A stretch of 64,000 nucleotides of DNA from Pseudomonas wadenswilerensis (GTDB taxonomy: Bacteria; Pseudomonadota; Gammaproteobacteria; Pseudomonadales; Pseudomonadaceae), in contig NZ_UIDD01000004.1 of NCBI RefSeq assembly GCF_900497695.1, positions 434,001 through 498,000 on the forward strand, read 5' to 3'. The notes beneath the pieces are model-generated. The model had not been told where the DNA came from. It did no database searches and worked only from the letters and a program-made list of their open reading frames with translations. This document shows positions 47,115-56,630 of this stretch, piece by piece; position 1 is the first letter of the stretch; every line of letters begins with the position of its first letter. The translations under genes and the position numbers were made by a program.

Positions 47115-47390
47115 ATGCAAGGCTTACTGGGGTTGGCCAAGGCCCTTACCGTGGTGTTCTGGTGGGTGGTACTGGTGAATCTGCTGATCCCGCTGGAGCA
47201 CCCCTTCCACCTGCTGATCAATGCCGCCGGTGCTGCCCTGCTTGGCCTGCACCTGCTGGAAGTGTTGATGTTCAATGGTTGCTTGCGCGAGCGCAGCCAC
47301 CGTTGGTTCGATCGCTTGCAGATCCTGCTGGTCGGTATTTTTCATGTTCTTTCAATTCCGGCACCCCGCAAGGAAGCTGCTCATGCGTAA
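47115..47390 (+). CDS. DUF1145-family inner-membrane protein
   Basis: 91 aa with AGGGGGCGCC before the ATG. About two to three hydrophobic helices (LTVVFWWVVLVNLLIPL; LLINAAGAALLGLHLLEVLMF). The pattern fits DUF1145, small membrane proteins of unknown role. Its end overlaps the following collagen-like gene by eight bases, implying coupled translation. Confidence 0.75.
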   Translation: MQGLLGLAKALTVVFWWVVLVNLLIPLEHPFHLLINAAGAALLGLHLLEVLMFNGCLRERSHRWFDRLQILLVGIFHVLSIPAPRKEAAHA

Positions 47391-48141
47391 ATTGATCATT
47401 CTGGCCGCGTTGTTCAGCCCCCTGGCCCTGGCCGATGCCATCAGCGTGGCCGCCCACTCGGTGCTGCGCTTGCCAAACAAGTCCAGCGTCGTGCACTTGC
47501 AGCGCCTGGACGTTGCTGATTCCGCCACCCTGTTGTTGCCCGCCAGCCTGGTCGATCTCAAGGTCGATGAGTTGCACCTGGGCCAAGAGGCGCGGATTGC
47601 CATCGTGCCGGCAGAGACCACCCTGCAGATCGAAGTGAGCCGGGCCAGTTTGGGCGAGGGCAGCCAGATTGTCGCCCATGGTGCGCCGGGTACGTATGAA
47701 AAGGCGGCAAAGGCCGGACGCAACCTGGAGTTGCAGTTGCATGAGCTGCAGGCGTCGACTTTGGCAATTGATGCCCGTGGTGGAGCCGGTGCTCCGGGGT
47801 ACGTCGGCCTCGATGGCGCCAACGGCAAGCCCGGTGGCTGTACCTGGGGCCAGGCCAGCCGCGGGGCTAATGGCGACAACGGTGGCAATGGCCATGATGG
47901 CGCGCCTGGTGGCCGGGTACGGCTGGCGCTACCGGCAGGTTTCCCCGCCGAGCACATAGTGGTGCAGCTAGAGGGTGGTGCGCCAGGCGTCGCAGGGGCA
48001 GCGGGCAAGCCGGGTGCTGGTGGCGCGAGCAAGGGTTGTCTGGTTTACAGCACTGCGGGCGGCGCTGCCGGTAAGCCTGGGGCAGCGGGTCAGCCGGGCT
48101 CGGTCGGGGCGGCAGGGGAGTTGATTTTGCAGCGCCTGTAA
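47383..48141 (+). CDS. Secreted collagen-like glycine-repeat protein
   Basis: 252 aa from MRKLIILAALFSPLALA (signal peptide). The first about 120 residues form a beta-rich region (LQRLDVADSATLLLPASLVDLKVDELHLGQEARI). After residue 135 come G-x-y repeats rich in Gly, Ala and Pro (GAGAPGYVGLDGANGKPGG; GAPGVAGAAGKPGAGG), with two Cys (CTW, KGCLV) that could cross-link. Collagen-like tracts occur in bacterial surface and spore proteins; the role here is unknown. Coupled to the DUF1145 gene. Confidence 0.8.
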   Translation: MRKLIILAALFSPLALADAISVAAHSVLRLPNKSSVVHLQRLDVADSATLLLPASLVDLKVDELHLGQEARIAIVPAETTLQIEVSRASLGEGSQIVAHGAPGTYEKAAKAGRNLELQLHELQASTLAIDARGGAGAPGYVGLDGANGKPGGCTWGQASRGANGDNGGNGHDGAPGGRVRLALPAGFPAEHIVVQLEGGAPGVAGAAGKPGAGGASKGCLVYSTAGGAAGKPGAAGQPGSVGAAGELILQRL

Positions 48142-48156
48142 AAAATACGCCGACCC

Positions 48157-48197
48157 TGTGGGAGCCGGCCTTGCCGGCGATGGGCTGCGTAGCAGCC
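48157..48197. repeat. REP unit between the collagen-like and CopD-like genes
   Basis: TGTGGGAGCCGGCCTTGCCGG followed by CGATGGGCTGCGTAGCAGCCC: one REP copy with an adjoining hairpin (GGGCTGC / GCAGCCC). Confidence 0.75.
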
Positions 48198-48211
48198 CCC
48201 CGGCCTTCAAT

Positions 48212-48670
48212 TCACCACAACACCCCACCCGACAGCACCACCGCAATCCCCAGCATCAGGTTGATCCCGACCATCCGCCGAATCTTCGCCATTGCCGCCG
48301 CGCCCGCAGGCCAGTCTTCGGCCTGCACCGCCTTGCGCAACTCCGGGTACAGCAACGACTGGATACGAAAGAACAGGGCGAACATCGCGATGCCGCCGCC
48401 GATCATCACCTGGACATGGCGCGGTGTCGTTTCGAAGCTGGCAAAACGCGTGTTGATCATGAGCATACCGCTGATCGCCAACAGCGCAATTGCCATCCAC
48501 ACCCACACGAAAAAACGCTGAAACACTTCCACCCAAAGGCGCAGGCGAGCGGGACCGTCCAGGGCTGCAACCGCCGCCGGGCGCAGGACCAGCCAGGCGA
48601 AGAACATCCCGCCTACCCACACCAGGGCGGCCAGAACATGCAGGCTATAAGACAGGGCAAAGACGGGCAT
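48212..48670 (-). CDS. CopD-like integral membrane protein
   Basis: 152 aa with GGAG before the chosen ATG; two earlier in-frame starts are less likely. Four hydrophobic helices, with SYSLHVLAALVWVGGMFFAWLVLRP near the N-terminus carrying the conserved His found in CopD-family proteins. Could take part in copper or haem handling; no other copper gene is nearby, so the name gives family only. Divergent from dinG, with about 100 bases between. Confidence 0.8.
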   Translation of the reverse strand: MPVFALSYSLHVLAALVWVGGMFFAWLVLRPAAVAALDGPARLRLWVEVFQRFFVWVWMAIALLAISGMLMINTRFASFETTPRHVQVMIGGGIAMFALFFRIQSLLYPELRKAVQAEDWPAGAAAMAKIRRMVGINLMLGIAVVLSGGVLW

Positions 48671-48767
48671 CGGGATCTCCATTCGGCGCAAAGGGCAATA
48701 GCGGGGTATGATAGCGACCCAATCGAAACACTGAAAATTTATCCAGCCCTTCGGGCGCCCCGAAACC

Positions 48768-50912
48768 ATGATCAGCAACGAACTCAAAACCACGATTCAG
48801 GGCGCCTATTCGCGTTTTCTCGAAGCCAAGAGCCTCAAGCCCCGCTATGGCCAGCGCCTGATGATTGCCGAAGTGGCCAAGGTGCTTGGCGATATCGACT
48901 GCGACGACGAAGGTCGGCGCGTCGGTGAGCCGGCCGTGGTCGCAGTCGAGGCCGGTACCGGTACCGGCAAGACGGTTGCCTACAGCCTGGCCTCGATCCC
49001 GGCGGCCAAGGCGGCCGGCAAGCGCCTGGTGATCGCCACCGCCACGGTTGCCCTGCAGGAGCAGATCGTCTTCAAGGACCTGCCCGACCTGATGCGCAAC
49101 AGTGGCCTGAACTTCAGCTTCGCCCTGGCCAAGGGTCGGGGCCGCTACCTGTGCCTGTCGAAACTCGACGTGCTGTTGCAGGAAGGCCAGGCACAATCGG
49201 CTACCGCTCAGCTGTTCGAAGAAGAAGGCTTCAGGATCGAGGTCGATGAGGCCAGCCAGAAGCTGTTCACCAGCATGATCGAGAAACTTGCCGGCAACCG
49301 CTGGGATGGCGACCGGGACAGCTGGCCCCAGGCCCTGGAAGACCAGGACTGGGCGCGCCTGACCACCGACCACAGCCAGTGCACCGGGCGCCATTGTCCG
49401 AACTTCGGCCAATGCACCTTCTACAAGGCCCGTGAAGGCATGGGCAAGGTCGACGTGATCGTTACCAACCATGACATGGTCCTGGCCGACCTGGCCCTGG
49501 GTGGTGGCGCCGTGCTGCCGGACCCGCGCGACACCATTTATGTGTTCGACGAAGGCCACCACCTGCCCGACAAGGCCATCGGCCACTTCGCCCATTACAC
49601 CCGGCTGCGCTCGACCGCCGACTGGCTCGAGCAGACCGCCAAGAACCTGACCAAACTACTCGCCCAGCACCCGCTGCCGGGTGACCTGGGCAAGCTGATC
49701 GAGCAGGTGCCGGAACTGGCCCGGGAGATCAAGGCCCAGCAGCAGTTCATGTTCAGCGCCTGTGAACAGGTCGCCGATTTCCGCCCAGGCGAAGACACGG
49801 AAGGCCGCGAGCGGCCCCGCCATCGCTTCGAAGGCGGCGTGGTGCCCGAGCACATGCGCGAGATGGGCATCGAGCTGAAGAAGGGCTTCTCGCGACTGAA
49901 CGACTTGTTCACCCGTCTGACCGAGCTGCTCAAGGAAGGCATGGATGGCGAGGTCAACATCGGTATTGCCAGCCATCAGGCCGAAGAATGGTACCCGCTG
50001 TTCGGCAGCCTGTTGATGCGCGCCCAGGGCAACTGGGAGCTGTGGACCGCTTTCACTGCCGAAGACCCGGAAGACAGCCCGCCCATGGCCCGCTGGCTGA
50101 CCCTGGCCGAAAGCGGCGCCTTGTTCGATATCGAGGTCAATGCCAGCCCGATCCTCGCCGCCGAAATGCTCCGGCGCAACTTGTGGAACGTCGCCCACGG
50201 CGCCCTGGTGACTTCGGCCACCCTGACTGCGCTGGGCAAGTTCGATCGCTTCCGCATGCGTGCCGGGCTACCAAAAACTGCGGTCACCAGCGTCGTGCCG
50301 AGCCCGTTCCATCACGTCGATGCCGGTGTGTTGCGAGTGCCGGACCTGCGCGCAGACCCGCGTGATGCCGCCGCCCACACGGCGGCGATCATCCGCGACC
50401 TGCCGGAGCTGGTGGAAGGTTCGCGCGGTTCGCTGGTGCTGTTTTCCTCGCGCAAGCAGATGCAGGACGTGTTCGACGGCCTGGATCGCGACTGGCGCAA
50501 GCAGGTGTTCATCCAGGGCAACCTGTCCAAGCAGGAAACCCTCAACAAGCACAAGGCGCGGGTCGATGGCGGTGATTCCAGCGTGCTGTTCGGCCTGGCC
50601 AGTTTCGCCGAAGGCGTCGACCTGCCGGGTGCCTATTGCGAGCACGTGGTAATTGCCAAGATCCCATTCGCCGTGCCGGATGATCCGGTCGAGGCCGCCC
50701 TGGCCGAATGGATCGAGGCCCGAGGCGGCAATCCGTTCATGGAGATTGCCGTGCCGGATGCCTCGCTGCGGCTGATCCAGGCCTGCGGGCGCCTGCTGCG
50801 CACCGAAGAGGATCGCGGCACCATCACCCTGCTTGATCGGCGCGTGGTCACCCAGCGCTACGGCAAGGCTATTCTCAATGCGTTGCCACCGTTTCGCAGA
50901 GAAATTTCCTGA
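48768..50912 (+). CDS. dinG: ATP-dependent DNA helicase DinG
   Basis: 714 aa XPD-like superfamily 2 helicase. Walker A EAGTGTGKT near residue 64; the Fe-S region has cysteines at CLSKLD, CTGRHC and GQCTF; the DEAH-type box is FDEGHH; then the helicase motifs (LFSSRKQMQDVF, FGLASFAEGVDLPG, QACGRLLRTEEDRG). It unwinds 5'-3' R-loops and G-quadruplex-like substrates. Annotated as DinG of the Pseudomonas type rather than YoaA by length. Confidence 0.95.
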   Translation: MISNELKTTIQGAYSRFLEAKSLKPRYGQRLMIAEVAKVLGDIDCDDEGRRVGEPAVVAVEAGTGTGKTVAYSLASIPAAKAAGKRLVIATATVALQEQIVFKDLPDLMRNSGLNFSFALAKGRGRYLCLSKLDVLLQEGQAQSATAQLFEEEGFRIEVDEASQKLFTSMIEKLAGNRWDGDRDSWPQALEDQDWARLTTDHSQCTGRHCPNFGQCTFYKAREGMGKVDVIVTNHDMVLADLALGGGAVLPDPRDTIYVFDEGHHLPDKAIGHFAHYTRLRSTADWLEQTAKNLTKLLAQHPLPGDLGKLIEQVPELAREIKAQQQFMFSACEQVADFRPGEDTEGRERPRHRFEGGVVPEHMREMGIELKKGFSRLNDLFTRLTELLKEGMDGEVNIGIASHQAEEWYPLFGSLLMRAQGNWELWTAFTAEDPEDSPPMARWLTLAESGALFDIEVNASPILAAEMLRRNLWNVAHGALVTSATLTALGKFDRFRMRAGLPKTAVTSVVPSPFHHVDAGVLRVPDLRADPRDAAAHTAAIIRDLPELVEGSRGSLVLFSSRKQMQDVFDGLDRDWRKQVFIQGNLSKQETLNKHKARVDGGDSSVLFGLASFAEGVDLPGAYCEHVVIAKIPFAVPDDPVEAALAEWIEARGGNPFMEIAVPDASLRLIQACGRLLRTEEDRGTITLLDRRVVTQRYGKAILNALPPFRREIS

Positions 50913-50991
50913 AACCCGGAGCGCAATGCTCCGGGCGTTGTCTATCACTCAGTTCAAGGCCCCATGGGCCCTCAAGGAGAGCTCCAGCCCT

Positions 50992-53250
50992 ATGATTCGC
51001 CGTACCTTGCCTGCCGTATTCGCACTGTTGTTCAGCACGCCGCTGCTGGCCGGGCAACAGACGCTGTTCAGCTTCGTTCGCCCGGCCGCCGTGGTCAATG
51101 TGGTGACCGAAGATGCCAGCCTGCCGCAGTACAACGCAGAGCAGACGGCCGAGGGCGAGGTGCTGCGCCGGGTGGTGTTCAACCCGGTGCAGCAGCCAAA
51201 ACTACGCCTGAGCCCGCAAGCCGGGGCCTGGGACTGGTCCAGCGCCACGGCCCTGACCCTGCGCCTGCAAAGCGCCATGGACTGGGCGCTGACCGTCGAT
51301 GTGACGGTGCAAAGCAGCGACGGCAAGACCCTCACCAGCCGCATCGACCTGCCGGCGGGCCCGGCGCAAACCGTTTACGTGCCGCTCAAGGCCAGTTCGC
51401 CGTTAAGCCAGGGCATGCGTGCCGGGCCGCCGATGCCGTGGGTGCATGAAGGCCAGCGGGTGCTGCTGACCAGCAGTGCCGGCGAGGTTGATCTCAAGCA
51501 GGTGGTGTCGGTGACCTTGTCGATGAACAAACCCAACGTCGCCCAGAGCATCCTCATCGAGCGCGTCGGCACCCAGGATGACGACCAACTGCAGAAGGCC
51601 GTGTACACCGGTTTGATCGACGGCTATGGCCAGTCCACCCGCGGCCGCTGGCCGGAAAAGATCGTCAGCGACGATCAGCTCAAGGCCGCTGCCAGCCGTG
51701 AACAGCAGCAACTCAAGGGCTGGCTGGGTGAGCGCAGCAAGCTCAAGCTGGACAAGTTCGGCGGCATCAGCGACGGCCCGGCGTTCGAGGCCAAGGGCTT
51801 CTTTCGCACTGAAAAACGCGATGGCCGCTGGTACCTGGTGACCCCGGAAGGGCACCCGTTCTATTCCCTGGGCGTCAACACCGTGGCCGCCGACGGTGGC
51901 CGCACCTATGTGGCCGGGCGCGAAACCATGTTCAGTGCGCTGCCTCAAGCCGGCGAAGCGCTGGCGCAGTTCTACGGTGAAGGCAACAACAACGACGGCA
52001 ATGGCTCGGCCCGTGGCCGCAACTTCAACCAGGGGCGCTGGTTCGACTTTTATGCCGCCAATATCGAGCGCAGCCATGGCACGCCGTGCACGCCGGTCGC
52101 GGCCAGCGAAAAGGCTCCGGCGGTCGAGTGCCCGGTAGCCAGCTTCGACAAGCAACGCTGGCAGGGTCATAGCCTCGACCGCCTGCAGGCCTGGGGCTTC
52201 AATACCCTGGGCAACTGGAGCGAGCCGTCGCTGGGCCAGGCCAGCCGCATGCCCTATACCTTGCCGCTGTCGATCGTCGGCGATTACACCAGCATCAGCA
52301 CCGGCATGGACTGGTGGGGCGGTATGCCCGACCCGTTCGACCCGCGCTTTGCCATGGCCACCGAGCGTGCGGTGGCGATTGCCGCCCGCGACCACCGCGA
52401 CGATCCCTGGCTGATCGGTTACTTTGCCGACAACGAACTGGCCTGGGCTGCCCCCGGTGATGACCCCAAAGCGCGCTACGCCCTGGCTTACGGCACCTTG
52501 CGCCTGACCACCGACGTGCCGGCCAAGCGTGCCTTCCTCAAGCAATTGCGCGACAAGTACCGCAACCAGGCTGGCCTGTCCAAGGCCTGGGGCATCGACC
52601 TGCCAGCCTGGGAGCTGATGGAAGACCCGGGTTTCGAGCCGCCGCTGCCAAGCCCGGAACACCCAGAGATCGAAGCCGACTTCAAGTACTTCCAGAAGGT
52701 CTTCGCCGAAACCTATTTCAAGACCATTGCCGACTCACTGAAATGGCATGCGCCCAACCACCTGCTGCTGGGTGGCCGTTATGCCGTGAGTACTCCGGAA
52801 GCAGTCGCCGCCTGTGCCGAGTACTGCGACGTCATCAGCTTCAACTTCTACACGCCCAAGCCTCAGGACGGTTACGACTTCAACCAGCTCAAGGCGCTGG
52901 ACAAACCGGTGCTGGTCTCCGAGTTCCAGTTCGGCTCCCGTGACCGTGGCCCGTTCTGGCCGGGGCCGATGGAAGTGGCCAAGGAAGAGGGCAGGGCGCC
53001 GGCCTATGCCAGCTTCGTCAAGGCGGCGCTGGATGAGCCGTCGATTGTCGGCGTGCACTGGTTCCAGTACCTCGATCAGCCGGCCAGCGGGCGTCTGCTC
53101 GATGGCGAGAACGGCCACTTCGGCCTGGTCGGTATTACCGATGTGCCATTCCAGGGCTTTGTCGACGGTGTGCGCAAGAGCAACCTGCAGACTCAGGAAC
53201 AGTTCGGCAAAACGCTTAGTGTCACAGAAAAAGCGCCCACGACCCCCTGA
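50992..53250 (+). CDS. Putative beta-agarase-like glycoside hydrolase (clan GH-A)
   Basis: 752 aa after a signal peptide (IRRTLPAVFALLFSTPLLAG). N-terminal beta-sandwich (about 25-230, carbohydrate-binding-like), then a TIM-barrel with acid/base Glu in the YFADNELAW motif and the nucleophile Glu in KPVLVSEFQFGSRDRG. This pattern belongs to GH-A enzymes and is annotated beta-agarase or GH42-like in Pseudomonas. AAGGAGAG is 10 bases before the start. Predicted periplasmic or secreted; true substrate unknown and probably not agar. Confidence 0.8.
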   Translation: MIRRTLPAVFALLFSTPLLAGQQTLFSFVRPAAVVNVVTEDASLPQYNAEQTAEGEVLRRVVFNPVQQPKLRLSPQAGAWDWSSATALTLRLQSAMDWALTVDVTVQSSDGKTLTSRIDLPAGPAQTVYVPLKASSPLSQGMRAGPPMPWVHEGQRVLLTSSAGEVDLKQVVSVTLSMNKPNVAQSILIERVGTQDDDQLQKAVYTGLIDGYGQSTRGRWPEKIVSDDQLKAAASREQQQLKGWLGERSKLKLDKFGGISDGPAFEAKGFFRTEKRDGRWYLVTPEGHPFYSLGVNTVAADGGRTYVAGRETMFSALPQAGEALAQFYGEGNNNDGNGSARGRNFNQGRWFDFYAANIERSHGTPCTPVAASEKAPAVECPVASFDKQRWQGHSLDRLQAWGFNTLGNWSEPSLGQASRMPYTLPLSIVGDYTSISTGMDWWGGMPDPFDPRFAMATERAVAIAARDHRDDPWLIGYFADNELAWAAPGDDPKARYALAYGTLRLTTDVPAKRAFLKQLRDKYRNQAGLSKAWGIDLPAWELMEDPGFEPPLPSPEHPEIEADFKYFQKVFAETYFKTIADSLKWHAPNHLLLGGRYAVSTPEAVAACAEYCDVISFNFYTPKPQDGYDFNQLKALDKPVLVSEFQFGSRDRGPFWPGPMEVAKEEGRAPAYASFVKAALDEPSIVGVHWFQYLDQPASGRLLDGENGHFGLVGITDVPFQGFVDGVRKSNLQTQEQFGKTLSVTEKAPTTP

Positions 53251-53358
53251 CCCCAGCCGCCTGGCATGGACCGCCCGGCTTCTGTCTGTTCCCAAATCGT
53301 GCGCAGGCTGAAACAATGCACGCCATTTTGAGAAGCCGGTTTCGCGGGGAGTTGCTGG

Positions 53359-54504
53359 GTGCAGATTCAGGGTCATTACGAGCTAAAGTTCGAAGCGGTG
53401 CGTGAAGCCTTTGCGGCGCTGTTCGACGATCCTCAGGAGCGTGGCGCGGCATTGTGCATCCAGGTCGGCGGCGAAACCGTCATCGACCTCTGGGCCGGCA
53501 GCGCCGATAAAGACGGGGCCGAGGCCTGGCACAGCGACACCATTGCCAACCTGTTTTCCTGCACCAAGATGTTCACCGCCGTGACCGCCCTGCAACTGGT
53601 GGGCGAGGGCAAGTTGGCCCTGGATGCGCCGGTGGCGCGCTACTGGCCGGAATTCGCCCAGGCCGACAAACAGTCGGTTACCCTGCGCCAGTTGCTCAGC
53701 CATCGCGCCGGTGTCCCGGCCTTGCGCGAGATGATGCCGGCCGAAGCCCTTTACGACTGGCAAACCATGGTCCAGGCGCTGGCTGGCGAATCGCCCTGGT
53801 GGACGCCGGGTACCGCCCACGGTTACGCCGCCATCACCTTTGGCTGGCTGATCGGCGAGTTGATCCGCCGTGCCGATGGCCGTGAACCTGGCGAGTCGAT
53901 CGTTGCACGCACGGCCAGGCCGCTGGGCCTGGACTTTCATATAGGCCTGGCCGAAGCAGAGTTCCACCGCGTCGCGCATATCGCCCGCGGCAAAGGCAAC
54001 ATGGGTGACGAGGCGGCTAAGCGCCTGCTGCAGGTGACCCTGCGCGAGCCACAGGCCTTGTCGACCCGCGCCTTCACCAACCCGCCAGGGATGCTCACCA
54101 GTGTCAATAAACCGGAGTGGCGGCGCATGCAGCAACCGGCGGCCAATGGCCACGGCAACGCCCGCAGCCTCGCCGGTTTCTATGCCGGCCTGCTCGATGG
54201 CAGCCTGCTGGAGTCGGAACTGCTGGATGAGCTGACCCGGGAACACAGCCTCGGTCAGGATCAGACCTTGCTGACCCAGACTCGTTTTGGTCTGGGCTGC
54301 ATGCTCGACCAGCCAAGCGTTGCCAACGCTACCTTTGGTCTGGGCGCGCGCGCCTTCGGTCACCCGGGGGCGGGCGGCTCGGTAGGTTTTGCCGATCCGG
54401 AACATGATGTTTCCTTTGGCTTTGTTACCAATACCCTGGGCCCTTATGTGCTCATGGACCCCCGGGCGCAGAAGCTGGTACGGGTATTGGCCCGCTGCCT
54501 TTGA
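53359..54504 (+). CDS. Serine beta-lactamase-family hydrolase (EstB-type)
   Basis: 381 aa from a GTG; GGGGAG lies upstream and no ATG is available. The SxxK motif is SCTK (Ser67, Lys70); the second-motif Tyr is in HGYAAITFGWLIGEL, and the third region is FGHPGAGGSVGF. Such DUF/EstB-type enzymes are esterases or lactamases in the cytoplasm as no signal peptide is seen. Not an obvious AmpC resistance enzyme. Confidence 0.85.
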   Translation: MQIQGHYELKFEAVREAFAALFDDPQERGAALCIQVGGETVIDLWAGSADKDGAEAWHSDTIANLFSCTKMFTAVTALQLVGEGKLALDAPVARYWPEFAQADKQSVTLRQLLSHRAGVPALREMMPAEALYDWQTMVQALAGESPWWTPGTAHGYAAITFGWLIGELIRRADGREPGESIVARTARPLGLDFHIGLAEAEFHRVAHIARGKGNMGDEAAKRLLQVTLREPQALSTRAFTNPPGMLTSVNKPEWRRMQQPAANGHGNARSLAGFYAGLLDGSLLESELLDELTREHSLGQDQTLLTQTRFGLGCMLDQPSVANATFGLGARAFGHPGAGGSVGFADPEHDVSFGFVTNTLGPYVLMDPRAQKLVRVLARCL

Positions 54505-54603
54505 TCGGTTAACCCCGATGCTGCCTGAACCCTTTGACTATTCTGAATTCCAAAGCCCTGCATTGCTGGGCCAAATTTCTTTCATTTTCATGGTGTATCG
54601 CTG

Positions 54604-55584
54604 ATGTCTTCGCATAAATCCTTAGCTCTCGCCCTGTGCCTGGCCGTCACCGGCTGCGCGCAGCATCCTCAGAAAGACGGGGCCGCTGATGCCGGCTTCA
54701 ACTGGTGGCCGTTTGGCTCGGACCAGGTCGTCGACAAGGAAGTTAAGGAAGTGGTAACCGAAAAAGTCGCCAAGGCCGACGCCAAATCGGAAAGCGCCAG
54801 CCGCTGGTGGTGGCCGTTTGGCGAGGGTGACAAGGGCAAGGTCGCTGCCGTGCCGAAAATCGACCACAAAGCCACCCAGGCCTGGCTGGACAGCTATGAG
54901 CCGAAGCTGCGCGAAGCCATCAAGGACAGCAAGTTCGAAGTCGAGCGCCGTGAAGACGTGCTGGTAGTTACCGTACCGGTCGACAGCTCCTACAACCCGG
55001 ATCGTCCGGCCATGCTTCTGCCGGTCACCCTCGGCCCGATCACCCGTGTGGCCAAGGCCGTCGAGACCGACAAGCAGACCGCGGTACTGGTGCTTGGCCA
55101 TGCCGACACCAGTGGTGTCGCCGCAGCCAACACCAAGCTCAGCCAGGAGCGCGCCCAGTCGGTAGCCGCCATCTTCCGCCTCAGCGGCCTGGAGCGCGAT
55201 CGCCTGATGCTGCGCGGCATGGGCTCGGAAATGCCGCGTGCAGCCAACGACAGCCTTGAAGGCCGTTCGCTGAACCGCCGCGTCGAACTGGTGCTGACGC
55301 CGCAAAACACCATGGTCGCCTTGCTGGCCAAATACAAGCAGCCAACCCCGAGCCCGGCCGAACTGGTTGCCGTGCAGGATGCCAAGGCTCCGGCCAAGGC
55401 CGCAGCGAAACCGGCTGCCAAGCCTGCGGCCAAGGCCCCGGCGAAAAAGGCCACTGCAGCCAAGAAGGCCGCACCGGCCAAGGCTGCTGCCAAGAAGCCT
55501 GCGGCCAAGCCCGCAGCTAAAAAGGCCGCGGCACCGGCGGCGAAAAAAGTTGCTGCCAACACCAGCCCTGCGAAGACCAACTGA
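54604..55584 (+). CDS. OmpA-family lipoprotein with AlgP-like Lys/Ala/Pro tail
   Basis: 326 aa. Lipobox LAVTGC (Cys18); two WWPFG-type tryptophan boxes (about 34 and 69); an OmpA-like domain (LGHADTSGVAAANTKLSQERA) around 160-235; then about 70 residues built of AKPAAK/KKAAP units, as in histone-H1-like AlgP. A basic disordered tail on a periplasmic lipoprotein is unusual. It might bind anionic cell-wall polymers; that is inference. Nineteen bases separate it from pdxH. Confidence 0.86.
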   Translation: MSSHKSLALALCLAVTGCAQHPQKDGAADAGFNWWPFGSDQVVDKEVKEVVTEKVAKADAKSESASRWWWPFGEGDKGKVAAVPKIDHKATQAWLDSYEPKLREAIKDSKFEVERREDVLVVTVPVDSSYNPDRPAMLLPVTLGPITRVAKAVETDKQTAVLVLGHADTSGVAAANTKLSQERAQSVAAIFRLSGLERDRLMLRGMGSEMPRAANDSLEGRSLNRRVELVLTPQNTMVALLAKYKQPTPSPAELVAVQDAKAPAKAAAKPAAKPAAKAPAKKATAAKKAAPAKAAAKKPAAKPAAKKAAAPAAKKVAANTSPAKTN

Positions 55585-55602
55585 TCGTCAAGGAACGCAG
55601 TA

Positions 55603-56250
55603 ATGACCCAGTCCCTGGCGGATATGCGCCGCGATTATACCCGTGACGGCCTGACTGAAGCCCAGGCCCCGGAGCAACCGTTCGGGTTGTTTCGTCAATG
55701 GTTCAATGATGCCCTGAAAACCGAGCAGCCACCGGTGGAAGCCAATGCCATGACCCTGGCCACGGTGGACGCCGACGGCCGTCCGCATTGCCGCATCGTC
55801 CTGCTCAAGGGCTTGGACGAGCAGGGCTTCACCTTCTTCACCAACTACGAAAGCGCCAAGGGCCAGCAATTGCTGGCCAACCCCTTCGCGGCCATGACCT
55901 TCTTCTGGCCGGCACTGGAACGCCAGGTACGTATCGAAGGCAAGGTGGTCAAGGTCACCTCGCAGGAATCGGACGAGTATTACCAGGTGCGCCCGCTGGG
56001 CAGCCGCCTGGGGGCCTGGGCTTCGCCACAAAGCCAGGTGATCGCCGATCGCGCGGAGCTCGAAGGGCTGGTCAAGTCCACCCAGCAGCGCTTCAGCGAA
56101 AGTCAGCCACACTGCCCGGAGCACTGGGGCGGCTATCGCCTGCTGCCCGAGCGCATCGAGTTCTGGCAGGGCCGCGCCAGCCGCTTGCACGATCGTCTCA
56201 ACTACCGCTTGCAGCAGGGCAACTGGCTGCGTGAGCGCCTCGCGCCTTAA
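55603..56250 (+). CDS. pdxH: Pyridoxamine 5'-phosphate oxidase
   Basis: 215 aa FMN split-barrel. Conserved [31 protein letters not shown], and the C-terminal [20 protein letters not shown] with WQG/RLHDR active-site residues. It oxidises pyridoxine/pyridoxamine phosphate to PLP, the last step of vitamin B6 synthesis. Its stop codon overlaps the end of the convergent small gene by four bases. Confidence 0.96.
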   Translation: MTQSLADMRRDYTRDGLTEAQAPEQPFGLFRQWFNDALKTEQPPVEANAMTLATVDADGRPHCRIVLLKGLDEQGFTFFTNYESAKGQQLLANPFAAMTFFWPALERQVRIEGKVVKVTSQESDEYYQVRPLGSRLGAWASPQSQVIADRAELEGLVKSTQQRFSESQPHCPEHWGGYRLLPERIEFWQGRASRLHDRLNYRLQQGNWLRERLAP

Positions 56251-56483
56251 TCGGCCTGGTAACCGGCGGCCTCGCGTTCCAGCCAGGCCGCCAGTTCACT
56301 GCGTTTGACCTTTTGCGCCTTGGCGCTGTCCAGACGTTGTAGCATGAAGGCCTTCTTGCCTTCGTCCTGGCCGGCCAGCGACAAGGCCAGGTCACGGTCC
56401 ATCCAGCGCTTGATGCGAACGTAGATCCACCAGTGGAAGTACAGGCCTGCCACGGTGGTGATGACGACGATGAAGTAATCCAT
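56247..56483 (-). CDS. Small single-helix membrane protein, function unknown
   Basis: 78 aa from an ATG after AGGATAG. One N-terminal helix ([23 protein letters not shown]), then a charged cytoplasmic helix rich in Lys/Arg/Glu ([23 protein letters not shown]). Likely conserved in Pseudomonas. I recognise no function. Divergent from the SlyB-like gene. Confidence 0.75.
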   Translation of the reverse strand: MDYFIVVITTVAGLYFHWWIYVRIKRWMDRDLALSLAGQDEGKKAFMLQRLDSAKAQKVKRSELAAWLEREAAGYQAD

Positions 56484-56630
56484 GTCTATCCTTGCGCTAG
56501 AAGTTTCTACAGGCTGCCCCGAGAGCACAGGCTGTACGGAAGCTGAATGGAAGCAATTTTACCCCGCATGTGTCGTGACAGTCGTCAATGCGCGGAGTCT
56601 AATGAGCATCTGTCTTACGGAGATCATCCA

